Positions 8,380-16,579 of a stretch of DNA of 46,568 nucleotides are shown one piece after another (position 1 is the stretch's first letter; each line of letters starts with the position of its first letter). The notes under the pieces are model-generated. The model did not search any database. It was not told the DNA's origin and was given only the letters and a program-made list of their open reading frames with translations. The stretch is from a virus, in IMG/VR virus record IMGVR_UViG_3300042471_001036, positions 1-46,568 of that record. One strand, given 5' to 3'. The translations under genes and the position numbers were made by a program.

Positions 8380-8808
8380 TTACTTAATCATGTCACTTGA
8401 GTTGTGAGTTTTTAATCCTAACCCATCAACTATTTTTATAGCTAATGAATCACAAACTACTTTCTCAGGGATTTCATTTGCGAATCGGTCTCCACCCTTT
8501 GTGAAGATGATTTCAGACTCAGAGTCTAATGATTTAATTTTATTGTGGAATAATTTAATTGTTTCACAAACACTACCATCTTGGTCAATAGCGATTTCTG
8601 CATGGTCAACGTATCTAATTGATTCAATAACCACTTTACGATATTCCTCATCTTGAAAGGAAGGAACCCCTCTCTTTAATTCAGCCTGTTTATCGTTATT
8701 TACGATTACCCATAATTCGTCCACAAGTTCTTTGGACAACATAAGACATTCGATATGTCCTGGATGGATAGGGTTTCCATACATTGAGGTTATTCCGTAT
8801 TTTTTCAT
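8380..8808 (-). CDS. Cytidylyltransferase-like nucleotidyltransferase
   Basis: 142 residues. The HxGH motif is HPGH at 15-18 in YGNPIHPGHI; GGDR later and a C-terminal SSDMIK (in place of the usual ISSTxI/R) complete the family pattern. Relatives activate glycerol-3-phosphate, heptose-1-phosphate, pantetheine or FMN. Context with an SDR epimerase and a sugar cupin favours a sugar- or polyol-phosphate nucleotidyltransferase. Its start codon overlaps the stop of the upstream 8808 gene. Confidence 0.85.
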   Translation of the reverse strand: MKKYGITSMYGNPIHPGHIECLMLSKELVDELWVIVNNDKQAELKRGVPSFQDEEYRKVVIESIRYVDHAEIAIDQDGSVCETIKLFHNKIKSLDSESEIIFTKGGDRFANEIPEKVVCDSLAIKIVDGLGLKTHNSSDMIK

Positions 8809-9029
8809 TAAACAGTAATTTGAATTATCGTTTTATCTTCTTTCTTTATTATTTTATATTCTTTCAAATAGCGATTATCTAATGAAAGACAATATTTTTT
8901 CAAATCGATAATTGTTTTATCCACATTTTCACCTCGGATAACTCCAGTAATTGTTTGAGGGGCAAAATCAATTCCAATGTTATGCCATTCGTCACCGATT
9001 ATTTCGGGTAGTATAATTTCGTATTCCAT
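8808..9029 (-). CDS. Small hypothetical protein
   Basis: 73 residues, not recognised. Alternating strands (MEYEIILPEI, QTITGVIRGE, YKIIKKEDKTIIQITV) around one helix suggest a small alpha/beta domain. It overlaps the ends of both neighbours by one base, so it is translated within the thyA to nucleotidyltransferase operon. Confidence 0.75.
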   Translation of the reverse strand: MEYEIILPEIIGDEWHNIGIDFAPQTITGVIRGENVDKTIIDLKKYCLSLDNRYLKEYKIIKKEDKTIIQITV

Positions 9030-10261
9030 TAGTTTGATAAAGGAGCTTTAATTTTTGGGTGTGATTGATAATTGATTAGTTCAAAACAATCAGGTCGATA
9101 ACTTTTGATTTTCTCATCTAAAGTTTTTTCACCTAAATGTTCCTTAACTAATTCGTGTTGGTACCAATTTCTTTCTGTAATTTTTAATCTTGGTAATTTA
9201 AATGGTTGTCTAGTTCGAGTTGGGATTCCAGCGTCGTCCATAATATCTAATCCGTTTATTTTACCCCAAGCATTTCCTCCACCATCTTCCCAAGTTTTAT
9301 TATCGCCAGTATACATTGAATATCTCTCATCAAATGTTAATGGTCTTCCTATTTGTTCTTTTGCTTGTTCAATATGATTCAAATATAAGTGAGTGTCACC
9401 AAGATTGCCAATTAATTCATCGGGAATCATTCCAACCTCTTTGGCGATAATTTCTAATAACAAGGCGTATGATGCAATATTAAAAGGTAATCCCAAAAAT
9501 GTGTCCACAGAACGTTGGTTCCATATTAAAGAAATTGCACGTTTTGGTGTTGGCTCATAATATGGGTTTTCCATATCGGGAATTAGATTATAGTTTTTCT
9601 CCATCCCTGTTTCATAGTTTCTGGAAAACCAATAATCATATCTTTCTTTGTATCTCAACTCTCTTGTGTAAACCTGAAACCCATAATGACAAGGAGGAAG
9701 AACCATTTGGTCTAACTCTCCAACATTCCACGCATTAACCATTAATCGTCTTGAATCAGGGTTTGTTTTAAGTTCATCAATTAAGTTTTTAATTTGGTCG
9801 ATATGTTCCCTATCATATTTCATACCCGCATAATTAACCACTTCATTTTCCCAATGCCTCCATTGTTTACCATAAATTGGACCCAATTCTCCCCATGTTT
9901 TTCTAAACAATTCGTCCTCTTTTATTTTTTTGATAAACTCACTCATTGTTGGAGTTTCTTGCAATTCCCAAGTACGAGACCTTTCATATCTTTTGTATGC
10001 ATCCCCATCCCATATATGACAGTCGTAGTCTAACAAGAATTTAATATTTGTTTCTCCTCTTAAAAACCACAAAAGCTCGGTAACAATCGAATTCCAAGCC
10101 ATTTTTTTTGTGGTAAGTAATGGAAACCCTTCAGACATTTTATGTCTGATTTGTCTACCAAAAACCGAAAGGGTCCCTGTTCCAGTTCGGTCTTTCTTTT
10201 CTACTCCGTTGTCAAGAATGTCTTGAAGAAGCTCCGTATATTTTTTATCTATGTTATTCAT
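9029..10261 (-). CDS. thyA: Thymidylate synthase with insertions
   Basis: Makes dTMP from dUMP and methylene-tetrahydrofolate. Catalytic C191 in LPPCHYGFQ; RR 171-172 and the phosphate-binding TGTGTLSVFG (27-36); N261 in GLPFNIASYALL is the dUMP-type asparagine (dCMP hydroxymethylases have aspartate); HLYLNH at 291-296. At 410 residues it is much longer than the 264 of the E. coli enzyme. Extra sequence sits after QVYTREL (about 203-240) and around 305-360. The inserted part is charged and aromatic, and does not look like an intein. It heads the sugar-operon side and is preceded by small genes. Phages carry it to raise dTTP supply. Confidence 0.95.
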   Translation of the reverse strand: MNNIDKKYTELLQDILDNGVEKKDRTGTGTLSVFGRQIRHKMSEGFPLLTTKKMAWNSIVTELLWFLRGETNIKFLLDYDCHIWDGDAYKRYERSRTWELQETPTMSEFIKKIKEDELFRKTWGELGPIYGKQWRHWENEVVNYAGMKYDREHIDQIKNLIDELKTNPDSRRLMVNAWNVGELDQMVLPPCHYGFQVYTRELRYKERYDYWFSRNYETGMEKNYNLIPDMENPYYEPTPKRAISLIWNQRSVDTFLGLPFNIASYALLLEIIAKEVGMIPDELIGNLGDTHLYLNHIEQAKEQIGRPLTFDERYSMYTGDNKTWEDGGGNAWGKINGLDIMDDAGIPTRTRQPFKLPRLKITERNWYQHELVKEHLGEKTLDEKIKSYRPDCFELINYQSHPKIKAPLSN

Positions 10262-10263
10262 AA

Positions 10264-10428
10264 TTAAACGTGTTCTTTTATGTGTTTCATTGCGTGCTCC
10301 AATGATTCTAAAAAAGACATATTTGGAGATACTTCTTTTATTTTAGTAGCAAGGTCTAACACCTCTATTCTTAATTTCAATTGTTCTGCCTCGTGAAGCA
10401 GTTCTTCAACAATTTCTTCGTTTGTCAT
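10264..10428 (-). CDS. Small coiled-coil protein
   Basis: A 54-residue ORF beginning MTNEEIVEELLHEAEQLKLR and ending KHIKEHV. It is almost entirely helical with heptad-like leucines. The start ATG overlaps the stop of the upstream 10425 gene (ATGA) and the stop is 2 bases before thyA, so it fits the operon precisely. Function unknown. Confidence 0.7.
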   Translation of the reverse strand: MTNEEIVEELLHEAEQLKLRIEVLDLATKIKEVSPNMSFLESLEHAMKHIKEHV

Positions 10429-10625
10429 GATTTATGTTGGTTGTTCCATTCTTCAATTATGTACTTGACGTTGTCAGATAGGTAATCCATTTTGGATAAC
10501 CAACCTAACACGTCATTAACCCCTAAATTATAAGATTCCTCAACACATTTTTCAACTGATTGTTTGTCTAAAAAACTATTGTGGACTATGTTTTTTTCTA
10601 TTATTTTTTCTAATTCTGATTTCAT
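10425..10625 (-). CDS. Small helical hypothetical protein
   Basis: 66 residues, charged and helical (MKSELEKIIEKNIV, SVEKCVEESYNLGVNDVLGW). Overlaps the RNA ligase stop by 4 bases and the next gene start by 4 bases. Not recognised. Confidence 0.7.
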   Translation of the reverse strand: MKSELEKIIEKNIVHNSFLDKQSVEKCVEESYNLGVNDVLGWLSKMDYLSDNVKYIIEEWNNQHKS

Positions 10626-11683
10626 GATTCATCTTCTTTTTGCCAAAACGGTTTTGAATATTGTGGTCTTATTAACTTCCAAATTATTTCATCATAATTT
10701 TTATTATCTAACATTGAAAATAAAATTGATGGGTTTTTATATCTCATTGCGTATTCTGCAAATATTTTTCTGTCTTCAATACCTTCAACTCGTTTAGTTA
10801 CCTTAAAAATCCACTGATATTCTTTTTCTATACCCTCAAATTGTGAATTTAATTCGTTTACTGTATTTCTAACCCATGCATCAAATTCGTCAGGAACTTT
10901 GTCTAAAAGTTCGTTTAAATCTTTTTTGTCTTTAAGGTATTCCCATATATCTACGTTAGAAAATCCAGTAAGTATTCTATGAAGACGAACATATTCATCA
11001 CCTTTTATCTTTATTCTAAAACCGTTTCTGAAACGAACAACATATCCTTCTCTATCTTTAGATATTAAAGTTTTTAGGGTCTTATAATCTTGAATTCCGT
11101 CATATTTTTTTATAACAGGAAGGCCAGTTTCTTCATTTATTTTTAGAAGAGAATCGTAATCAAGTTCTTTACCTGAAGCGTTACTTACCATAGATAAAAC
11201 AACTAAAACTTCATCATTTCCGTAGCTACAAACTATACGATTCTCAGGGTATATTATCTCAACCAAAGTGGTATATCCTTTAGGTATTGGTTCTACGTTG
11301 TATTTTGAATTCAATATGTTTTTTCCCTTAATTGCTTGGTCGGAAATAAAAGAACCCTTACTTGCAAGTATCCATTTACCTTGGTACCAAAACAATATTC
11401 CTAATGAACCATCAAGTTTTTCGTAAACTTCAAATTCTTCGTTTGGTATTTCTTCAGGATTGTGCTCCTCAAGATTAAAAAACTTATCAAATGATTTTGC
11501 GACAACATTTCCTTCTCTATCCAATATCAGCCCTCGGCAACTTTTGGTTATATTGTCCCATTTACCTTCATACTGAGTAGTACGAGAATAGTTGTATATA
11601 GATAAAGGAAGGGTTGGGTGGTCATTTTTAACCACCAACCCCTTCTCTATGTAATCATTTAATATGTCTATATCGAATACCAC
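10622..11683 (-). CDS. T4 Rnl1-like RNA ligase
   Basis: 353-residue ATP-dependent RNA ligase. The nucleotidyl lysine is K89 in EKLDGS (motif I, 88-93); E142 in VEIIYP fits motif IIIa; EGYVVRF (212-218) is motif IV; RIKIKGDEY (223-231) is motif V; SCRGLILD (48-55) is the upstream RG-motif of Rnl1/DRB-like ligases. The C-terminal third is helical, as in Rnl1. Such ligases seal tRNAs broken by host anticodon nucleases. A P-loop kinase and a metallophosphoesterase lie in the same minus-strand run, and the large tRNA array is in the same genome, consistent with RNA repair. Confidence 0.9.
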   Translation of the reverse strand: MVFDIDILNDYIEKGLVVKNDHPTLPLSIYNYSRTTQYEGKWDNITKSCRGLILDREGNVVAKSFDKFFNLEEHNPEEIPNEEFEVYEKLDGSLGILFWYQGKWILASKGSFISDQAIKGKNILNSKYNVEPIPKGYTTLVEIIYPENRIVCSYGNDEVLVVLSMVSNASGKELDYDSLLKINEETGLPVIKKYDGIQDYKTLKTLISKDREGYVVRFRNGFRIKIKGDEYVRLHRILTGFSNVDIWEYLKDKKDLNELLDKVPDEFDAWVRNTVNELNSQFEGIEKEYQWIFKVTKRVEGIEDRKIFAEYAMRYKNPSILFSMLDNKNYDEIIWKLIRPQYSKPFWQKEDES

Positions 11684-11699
11684 TTTTTATTATTGAATA

Positions 11700-11921
11700 T
11701 TAATATATTTTTCCATCTTTATCATCTTCTTGGTTTTCAGTTATTTCATTCCAAATAATGACCCCAACTATTGTTGAAACAATACCTGACAATATAAATG
11801 ATAAAATGTTAATTGTTATACTTTGAGATGTTAGTCCAGGTGCAATAATCCAATCAAAAATTGCCACAACACCCAATACTGAAAATAGGATTTTTAAACC
11901 ATTTTTGATTTTCTCTTTCAT
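11700..11921 (-). CDS. Small two-helix membrane protein
   Basis: 73 residues with two hydrophobic helices (about 10-28, ILFSVLGVVAIFDWIIAPG; and 38-58, INILSFILSGIVSTIVGVII) and an acidic tail. No family recognised. Inner-membrane location expected. Confidence 0.75.
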   Translation of the reverse strand: MKEKIKNGLKILFSVLGVVAIFDWIIAPGLTSQSITINILSFILSGIVSTIVGVIIWNEITENQEDDKDGKIY

Positions 11922-11924
11922 ATA

Positions 11925-12146
11925 TTAATTTTGAATTAACATGTTTGTGTTAGAAATTGGAAATCTGGCAACAGGTACTCTGTTTTCAATTTCATTAATC
12001 ATCACTTTTGCCTTTACCTCATAATGTGCTACGGCAACAGATACGGTTGGAACATCGTTAAATGTGTGGATTATTTTTGACTCTTCTGGTACGCCTTCAT
12101 AAACGACCACTGTCTTGGTTTTTGTGTTAAATACGAGTGTCTGCAT
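11925..12146 (-). CDS. Small beta-rich hypothetical protein
   Basis: 73 residues. MQTLVFNTKTKTVVVYEG and VPTVSVAVAHYEVKAKV form likely beta strands; the C-terminus is PVARFPISNTNMLI. This resembles a widespread unnamed small phage protein. Lies in the kinase to ligase run, 3 bases upstream of the membrane gene. Confidence 0.7.
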   Translation of the reverse strand: MQTLVFNTKTKTVVVYEGVPEESKIIHTFNDVPTVSVAVAHYEVKAKVMINEIENRVPVARFPISNTNMLIQN

Positions 12147-12157
12147 TTTATTTTATT

Positions 12158-12568
12158 TTAAAGTTTAATTTCAAATCTGTCTTTCATTTGTTGAATTTTT
12201 TCATTAGGAACCCCATGTTCATTGTTCCCCCCATGCCTATTTTCAACAATAATAGTTGTTACCTTATAACCGTATTTCTTTGCAATTATTTGGTAAAACT
12301 TCATCTCCCATTCTTGAGTAAATGTGTTTGACACCACAATATTACGAAAAAATAACCAATTAAACAAACCAGGGTGCATCCAATAATGAACTCTACGTTT
12401 GCAGGATTCATGTGCCAACCTAAGTTTTGTGAAGTCAAAATTATATTTTCCATGTTTCATAAAAAATTGGTCGGCCTCAAAAATTTGCCAAGGTTTGGCA
12501 ATAGACTTCGCGAAAGTGGATTTACCACTTCCAGGAACTCCCCTTATAATATATAAATTTTTTTCCAT
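12158..12568 (-). CDS. P-loop polynucleotide-kinase-like protein
   Basis: 136 residues. GVPGSGKST (10-18) is the Walker A motif; EADQFFMKHGKYNFDF (31-46) carries the acidic residue and the FD..KL..AH..C segment typical of N4BP2L1/AAA_33-type kinases, relatives of T4 polynucleotide kinase. It lacks a phosphatase domain. With the RNA ligase 0.5 kb downstream in the same direction, a 5'-end RNA kinase role in repair is plausible; nucleotide kinase activity is the alternative. Confidence 0.85.
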   Translation of the reverse strand: MEKNLYIIRGVPGSGKSTFAKSIAKPWQIFEADQFFMKHGKYNFDFTKLRLAHESCKRRVHYWMHPGLFNWLFFRNIVVSNTFTQEWEMKFYQIIAKKYGYKVTTIIVENRHGGNNEHGVPNEKIQQMKDRFEIKL

Positions 12569-12569
12569 A

Positions 12570-12773
12570 CTACCAAGAATCTATATCGGTTAAATCTAAT
12601 TCTACCCTTGCTTTTTCGCTGTAAACGTAAATCCCTTCTCCAATCCCTGTTGGAGTAATTTTCCAAGTCAAAGAACCGTATTCACCATACAAAGCCTTCA
12701 GATGAGACAACCATTCTTCGTACATTTTTTGTTGTTTGTCGTTTAATTCGACACAAATTATTTTATTAGGCAT
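12570..12773 (-). CDS. Small hypothetical protein
   Basis: 67 residues with a helix (LNDKQQKMYEEWLSHLKALY) and then strands (SLTWKITPTGIGEGIYVYS). One base separates it from the kinase gene. It overlaps the upstream gene by 8 bases. Unrecognised. Confidence 0.7.
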   Translation of the reverse strand: MPNKIICVELNDKQQKMYEEWLSHLKALYGEYGSLTWKITPTGIGEGIYVYSEKARVELDLTDIDSW

Positions 12774-13131
12774 CGCGTATATTGTTTTCTATTTTCCAAA
12801 TATTGAAAGGGTCAAACTCGTTTTCTTTTTCCCACCCATATATCCTCATACTAATTTCATTACGAGTCTCCAAAGATAGGAATTTTGAAAGATGTTCTCT
12901 ACTATTTTGATGAATCATTTGAACCATCATTACAAAATTAGACCCCTCGTTTTTTAAATCTTTTATTTCGTCAATTTTAGATTTTGCATATTCACGTTGT
13001 AATTTATGATGTTCTTCATCCCAAACCGCAAATCCTGGAAACACATTCCAAAAACGAATGCAAAGAGATTTTAACTCCTCAAAACACTCGTCTTTGGGTG
13101 GTTTATAAAACAATTTGACTGACTTATCCAT
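12766..13131 (-). CDS. Hypothetical protein
   Basis: 121 residues, mixed helical, beginning MDKSVKLFYKPPKDECFEEL. No catalytic motif seen. It overlaps the metallophosphoesterase gene by 8 bases and the next gene by 8 bases, so translation is probably coupled. Confidence 0.7.
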   Translation of the reverse strand: MDKSVKLFYKPPKDECFEELKSLCIRFWNVFPGFAVWDEEHHKLQREYAKSKIDEIKDLKNEGSNFVMMVQMIHQNSREHLSKFLSLETRNEISMRIYGWEKENEFDPFNIWKIENNIRDA

Positions 13132-13798
13132 TGTCTTTATTTACAAGGTCATCTAAATGGTGGTCATTTGGCATTTCTGATAATTTTTCTCTATGTCTAA
13201 GTAATGGTACCACTTCATCCATAACATTGTAAGGTCTGAATTCAGGGTGTCCGTCCATACCGACATCCATTCTTTGTCCTTTACCAAATCTTAAATTTGT
13301 TGGTAAGTGACAGTGTCCGTGTAAGTGCATAACACCTTTATTAAGACCATCCCATGAACTAATAGGATAGTGCATCAAACGGAACTTAAACTGACCCATC
13401 TCAAGAGTATTGTAGTGAGAAACACTTTTAAAAAGTCCTTGGGACCCGTCTCTATTTCTATCGATGTGGTGGTCGTGATTACCAAGAATTAAGTGAATAT
13501 TTTTACACATAATTCTATCCCAGAACTCGCGGATACTTTCAAACCCACCAAAAGACCAATCACCAAGACATATTAGTGTATCGTCAGGCATTGCACAGTT
13601 GTTAATGTTATTAACAATTGCTGCGTTCATTTTTTCTATGGTTGGAAAATCACGGGTTTGAGCAATAGGGATTTCACCATCAGAAGTTTTCCAATTGGTT
13701 ACACCACGACATATATTCTTGTGGTTATAGTGAGGGTCAGAGAATATCCAAACATTGTTCTCTGGCCGACCTTTGCTATTTACGTCTACTTTTATCAT
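13124..13798 (-). CDS. Calcineurin-like metallophosphoesterase
   Basis: 224 residues with all metal-site motifs: FSDPHYNH (D21, H23), LGDWSFGG (D80), GNHDHH (106-111), H143 in LMHYP and GHCH (161-164). Members act as nucleases, nucleotide phosphatases or 2',3'-cyclic phosphodiesterases. In this run with a P-loop kinase and an RNA ligase it could clean RNA ends before sealing, which is inference. It heads the minus-strand run, with a -7 box six bases upstream of its ATG. Confidence 0.9.
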   Translation of the reverse strand: MIKVDVNSKGRPENNVWIFSDPHYNHKNICRGVTNWKTSDGEIPIAQTRDFPTIEKMNAAIVNNINNCAMPDDTLICLGDWSFGGFESIREFWDRIMCKNIHLILGNHDHHIDRNRDGSQGLFKSVSHYNTLEMGQFKFRLMHYPISSWDGLNKGVMHLHGHCHLPTNLRFGKGQRMDVGMDGHPEFRPYNVMDEVVPLLRHREKLSEMPNDHHLDDLVNKDNG

Positions 13799-13804
13799 AG
13801 AGCA

Positions 13805-13812
13805 AAGATAAT
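13805..13812 (-). promoter_or_regulatory. Bacteroidota -7 element, near-leaderless
   Basis: On the minus strand TATCTTTG followed by CTCTCT and the ATG of the metallophosphoesterase gene. It would start the long minus-strand run down to 7182. Confidence 0.65.
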
Positions 13813-13819
13813 AAAAAAA

Positions 13820-14074
13820 TTATTCTGAAACTAAAAAAACAGGATTTTGTTCTCCAGCGTAAAGACCGATAATATTGTAGTCAAAAAATTCTTCAGCCTC
13901 TCCCATTGTCATCAGGTCTCTTTCACACAAAATGTTAAGAATTTTGTTTTTTGAATATAGGATACGAGGACCATTACCAAACTCCTCAACAATACCGATA
14001 ATGGCATCATCAAGTCCATCAAGAATGATGGCTCCTTCCGCATATTGGTCAATATCATAGTTGTTAATAGTCAT
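13820..14074 (-). CDS. Small conserved phage protein
   Basis: 84 residues from ATG 14074 (a start 5 codons upstream is possible but less phage-like). Pattern YAEGAIILDGLDDAIIGIVEE, KILNILCERDLMTMGEAEEFF and LYAGEQNPVFL matches a small protein very common in large tailed phages, function unknown. The stop is just upstream of the metallophosphoesterase promoter. Confidence 0.8.
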   Translation of the reverse strand: MTINNYDIDQYAEGAIILDGLDDAIIGIVEEFGNGPRILYSKNKILNILCERDLMTMGEAEEFFDYNIIGLYAGEQNPVFLVSE

Positions 14075-14138
14075 ATAAAAAAGAAACAAGTGGACCGTGT
14101 AGATTAAGGCGATAAATAAATTACCAAGATACTATCGA

Positions 14139-14231
14139 ATGAAATACGGGTCTCACTTGTCTCAACAAATAATAGAATTAGTTCTGAATAATGTCAAACG
14201 AAATAAATTAAAAAACAAAACTATTTATTAA
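14139..14231 (+). CDS. Possible 30-residue peptide
   Basis: An ATG-started ORF in the otherwise empty stretch 14075-14245. It begins MKYGSHLSQQIIELVLNN and continues with a lysine/asparagine-rich end, so a short amphipathic basic helix. Coding status is uncertain; the region must also hold the promoter for the 14246 gene. Confidence 0.3.
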   Translation: MKYGSHLSQQIIELVLNNVKRNKLKNKTIY

Positions 14232-14245
14232 GAAAACTAAAAACT

Positions 14246-15283
14246 ATGAGAGGATACTTTGGATTAGGTCAATTGTCTGCAACTGAGAAGTCAGACATCT
14301 TGAACCAACATAAAAGTTTATATAACGGATACCAAACAATGCAGCCACAAGTTTCAAATACACAACCTTTGTACGTGTATGATTTTGCTGGTGATAAAGA
14401 CGGTATGGTTGTAAACAATAAAGGTGAAGTTAAGAAATACACAAACATGGGAATCAATGAACAAGTTGAAGAAAAACAAATGTGTTCAGAATGTGGTTCG
14501 GGTTACATGGAAGAAGGTGTTTGTAATGAATGTGGTTCGGGTTACATGGAAGAAGAAACTGGACATTTAGATGATATCTATGATGAACAAGATTTAGACC
14601 CAACAGGTGGGTTTGATTACATTGAAGGACCATCTAATGATGTTGATACGTTTGAAGGTATGCATAAAAATCTTTACAAAGAAGATGAATATGAAAATAC
14701 GGACAATGAAGATGATGGATTTGAAGATATTGAATCAGGTGAAGAAATGGACGAACAAGGATATACTGGTGGTGGAAACGCCCCTGATATGGACTTAAGT
14801 AACATTGACCCAGCATATGATTTCATTTCTGACGGACCAATGGCGGGAGGAGATGTCTATCCAACTGAAGAAATGGACGAACAATGTTTAGATTGTGATG
14901 AAGAGTATGAAACTATGGAATCTGCGTGGGCGGAATCAGAAATGGACGAAGTAGATGTATCAGGTTCTCAAGGAATTTATGGTGACATGGAAAGTGCTTA
15001 TGACTTTGATAGTGAAGGACCAGGAAAGGCAGGACCTTACCAACGTTCATCATACAATGAAAACGAAGTTGAAGAACAAAGAAGAAAAAGAGATGATGAC
15101 GACTTTGAAGAAGATGAGTTAGAAATTGATTTTGGCAAATTTGACCCGAGAGACAAATCGTGGGAAGAAATCAAATCTTACACAGGTGATTGGGATGAGG
15201 TTGACGAAGATTTACAAGAGTCTTTTATCTCACAAAAGAACAAAGTAATGGAAATGATGAACAGAATGAAAATTATAAAATAA
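14246..15283 (+). CDS. Acidic repeat protein with zinc-ribbon and tag
   Basis: 345 residues, very acidic. The N-terminus ATEKSDILNQHKSLYNGYQ matches the start of the 20364 protein (SEKKNILSMHKSLMKEQ), and GINEQVEE follows at about 69-76, as in the other tagged proteins. Four cysteines (80, 83, 93, 96) in two direct repeats CxxCGSGYMEE make a zinc ribbon. The rest holds three diverged modules of GFDYIEGP / AYDFISDGP / AYDFDSEGP, each followed by an acidic EMDEQ-type spacer. The low-complexity acidic character suggests a scaffold or internal head protein. Monocistronic, between its own leader and the terminator at 15284. Confidence 0.8.
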   Translation: MRGYFGLGQLSATEKSDILNQHKSLYNGYQTMQPQVSNTQPLYVYDFAGDKDGMVVNNKGEVKKYTNMGINEQVEEKQMCSECGSGYMEEGVCNECGSGYMEEETGHLDDIYDEQDLDPTGGFDYIEGPSNDVDTFEGMHKNLYKEDEYENTDNEDDGFEDIESGEEMDEQGYTGGGNAPDMDLSNIDPAYDFISDGPMAGGDVYPTEEMDEQCLDCDEEYETMESAWAESEMDEVDVSGSQGIYGDMESAYDFDSEGPGKAGPYQRSSYNENEVEEQRRKRDDDDFEEDELEIDFGKFDPRDKSWEEIKSYTGDWDEVDEDLQESFISQKNKVMEMMNRMKIIK

Positions 15284-15312
15284 AAAAATCCCCTCCAAAA
15301 GAGGGGTTTTTT
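15284..15312. terminator. Bidirectional terminator
   Basis: CCCCTC (15290-15295), loop, GAGGGG (15301-15306), flanked by A-run and T-run; between convergent genes. Confidence 0.85.
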
Positions 15313-16525
15313 ATTTATGTAGTAAATCGTATATAAAATTATCTTTAATTATTGACCAAGGATATGATATGGTTTTACCAGCAAAATAAAACTCAAAAAT
15401 ATCAATATCTAATGGGTGTAATGAAATTAAAACCGACTTAATTTCATTTAAAACATACATTTTCTGAAAATTTTTCAAATTATTATCTTCTATTAATACG
15501 TCATAATAATTTATGTTTGGAATTTGAATGTAGTGTATTTTAACGTTATCTGAAACTTGTTTATATGGTTCCGTATCAATTGAAGTAGTATGGGATATTA
15601 TAGACACTGTTTCAAAATTATCAGTATCGATATTTTGAGAAGCATCAATCCCAACAACAACTAAATGTTTTTTAGGTAATACCCTACCAATTTCTTGGCT
15701 ATCTAACATATCAACATATACTGGTAAATCCCCATCATATTTTACTAACGACATTGGGTTTAATAACGTTTTAAAATCATAATAAATTAACTCATTTCTA
15801 CTATTAGAAACAATTGAATTAATTTTTTCAAGGTCATCGTGACCGTATTTTGATGCAATACTATGTACGGAATTTTCTAAGTTTTGGAATAATTCAAATT
15901 TAAATCCTGAGTTTATTGGAGTAAAATTTAAAGTTATTTCTCTTGAACTATTTTCAGTAAAAATGTGGGAAATGTGGTTGTTTGTTATAAAATGTGAATA
16001 TTGAAAACACAACGACCCTAAATGATTCTCTTGCTTAACAAAACCTTTATTCCACAAAAAATTTTTTTGTAAAAAAACAACAGGTTCAAAAGAAAGGAAA
16101 GATTGTAAAACCTCTGACTTAGGTAGAATCGGAATCTCATCAATGTTTGAAATTAAAATTATATCATCAAAATTTAAATTTAAAGAGATTAGACAAACGG
16201 ATAAATCGTGGATTTGACTAAGTTTAATTGGTACAACTTTAAGGTTATTTTTTTCATTTAATTCATGCTTTTCAAGCATATCACTAATAGTTTCTTCCGA
16301 AGGGTGAGTCGATTTGATATGTATTATCTTATCTTTCCACAATTCAAATTTTTCTATATTACTTTCAAATAATGATGTTTTTTCATTTTCACCTGTTATT
16401 TCTAAGATAATAAAAAAATCTACCATGTTGTTTAGTTCCGTAAATCTGAATTGCAAATAATCTATCTCCCCGTTAAAAAATACGGAATCAACAACCTTAA
16501 ATTTTTTTTCTATATTCATTTCCAT
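15311..16525 (-). CDS. GT17-like glycosyltransferase
   Basis: 404 residues. The first 200 fit the glycosyltransferase family 17 pattern: VDSVFFNGEIDYLQFRFTEL, MVDFFIILEI, FELWKDKIIHIK, then FDDIILISNIDEIPILP, where DEIP carries the DxD-like acidic pair. Family members add N-acetylglucosamine or related sugars. The C-terminal 130 residues are a separate, unrecognised alpha/beta region. Either ATG 16525 or 16519 could start it. Divergent from the oxygenase at 16580. Could decorate phage structural proteins, DNA or host surface glycans. Confidence 0.75.
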   Translation of the reverse strand: MEMNIEKKFKVVDSVFFNGEIDYLQFRFTELNNMVDFFIILEITGENEKTSLFESNIEKFELWKDKIIHIKSTHPSEETISDMLEKHELNEKNNLKVVPIKLSQIHDLSVCLISLNLNFDDIILISNIDEIPILPKSEVLQSFLSFEPVVFLQKNFLWNKGFVKQENHLGSLCFQYSHFITNNHISHIFTENSSREITLNFTPINSGFKFELFQNLENSVHSIASKYGHDDLEKINSIVSNSRNELIYYDFKTLLNPMSLVKYDGDLPVYVDMLDSQEIGRVLPKKHLVVVGIDASQNIDTDNFETVSIISHTTSIDTEPYKQVSDNVKIHYIQIPNINYYDVLIEDNNLKNFQKMYVLNEIKSVLISLHPLDIDIFEFYFAGKTISYPWSIIKDNFIYDLLHK

Positions 16526-16579
16526 CTATTGAAATTAGATTTGTTATTGTTTATAATTAAAATACAAAATTTAAATAAA

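Noticed and set aside
9105-10033. Plus-strand ORFs opposite thyA
   Set aside because: Antisense to a well-conserved gene and with no promoter or conserved pattern.
9029-10261. dCMP hydroxymethylase rather than thymidylate synthase
   Set aside because: The GLPFN asparagine is present, the residue that marks dUMP-type enzymes.
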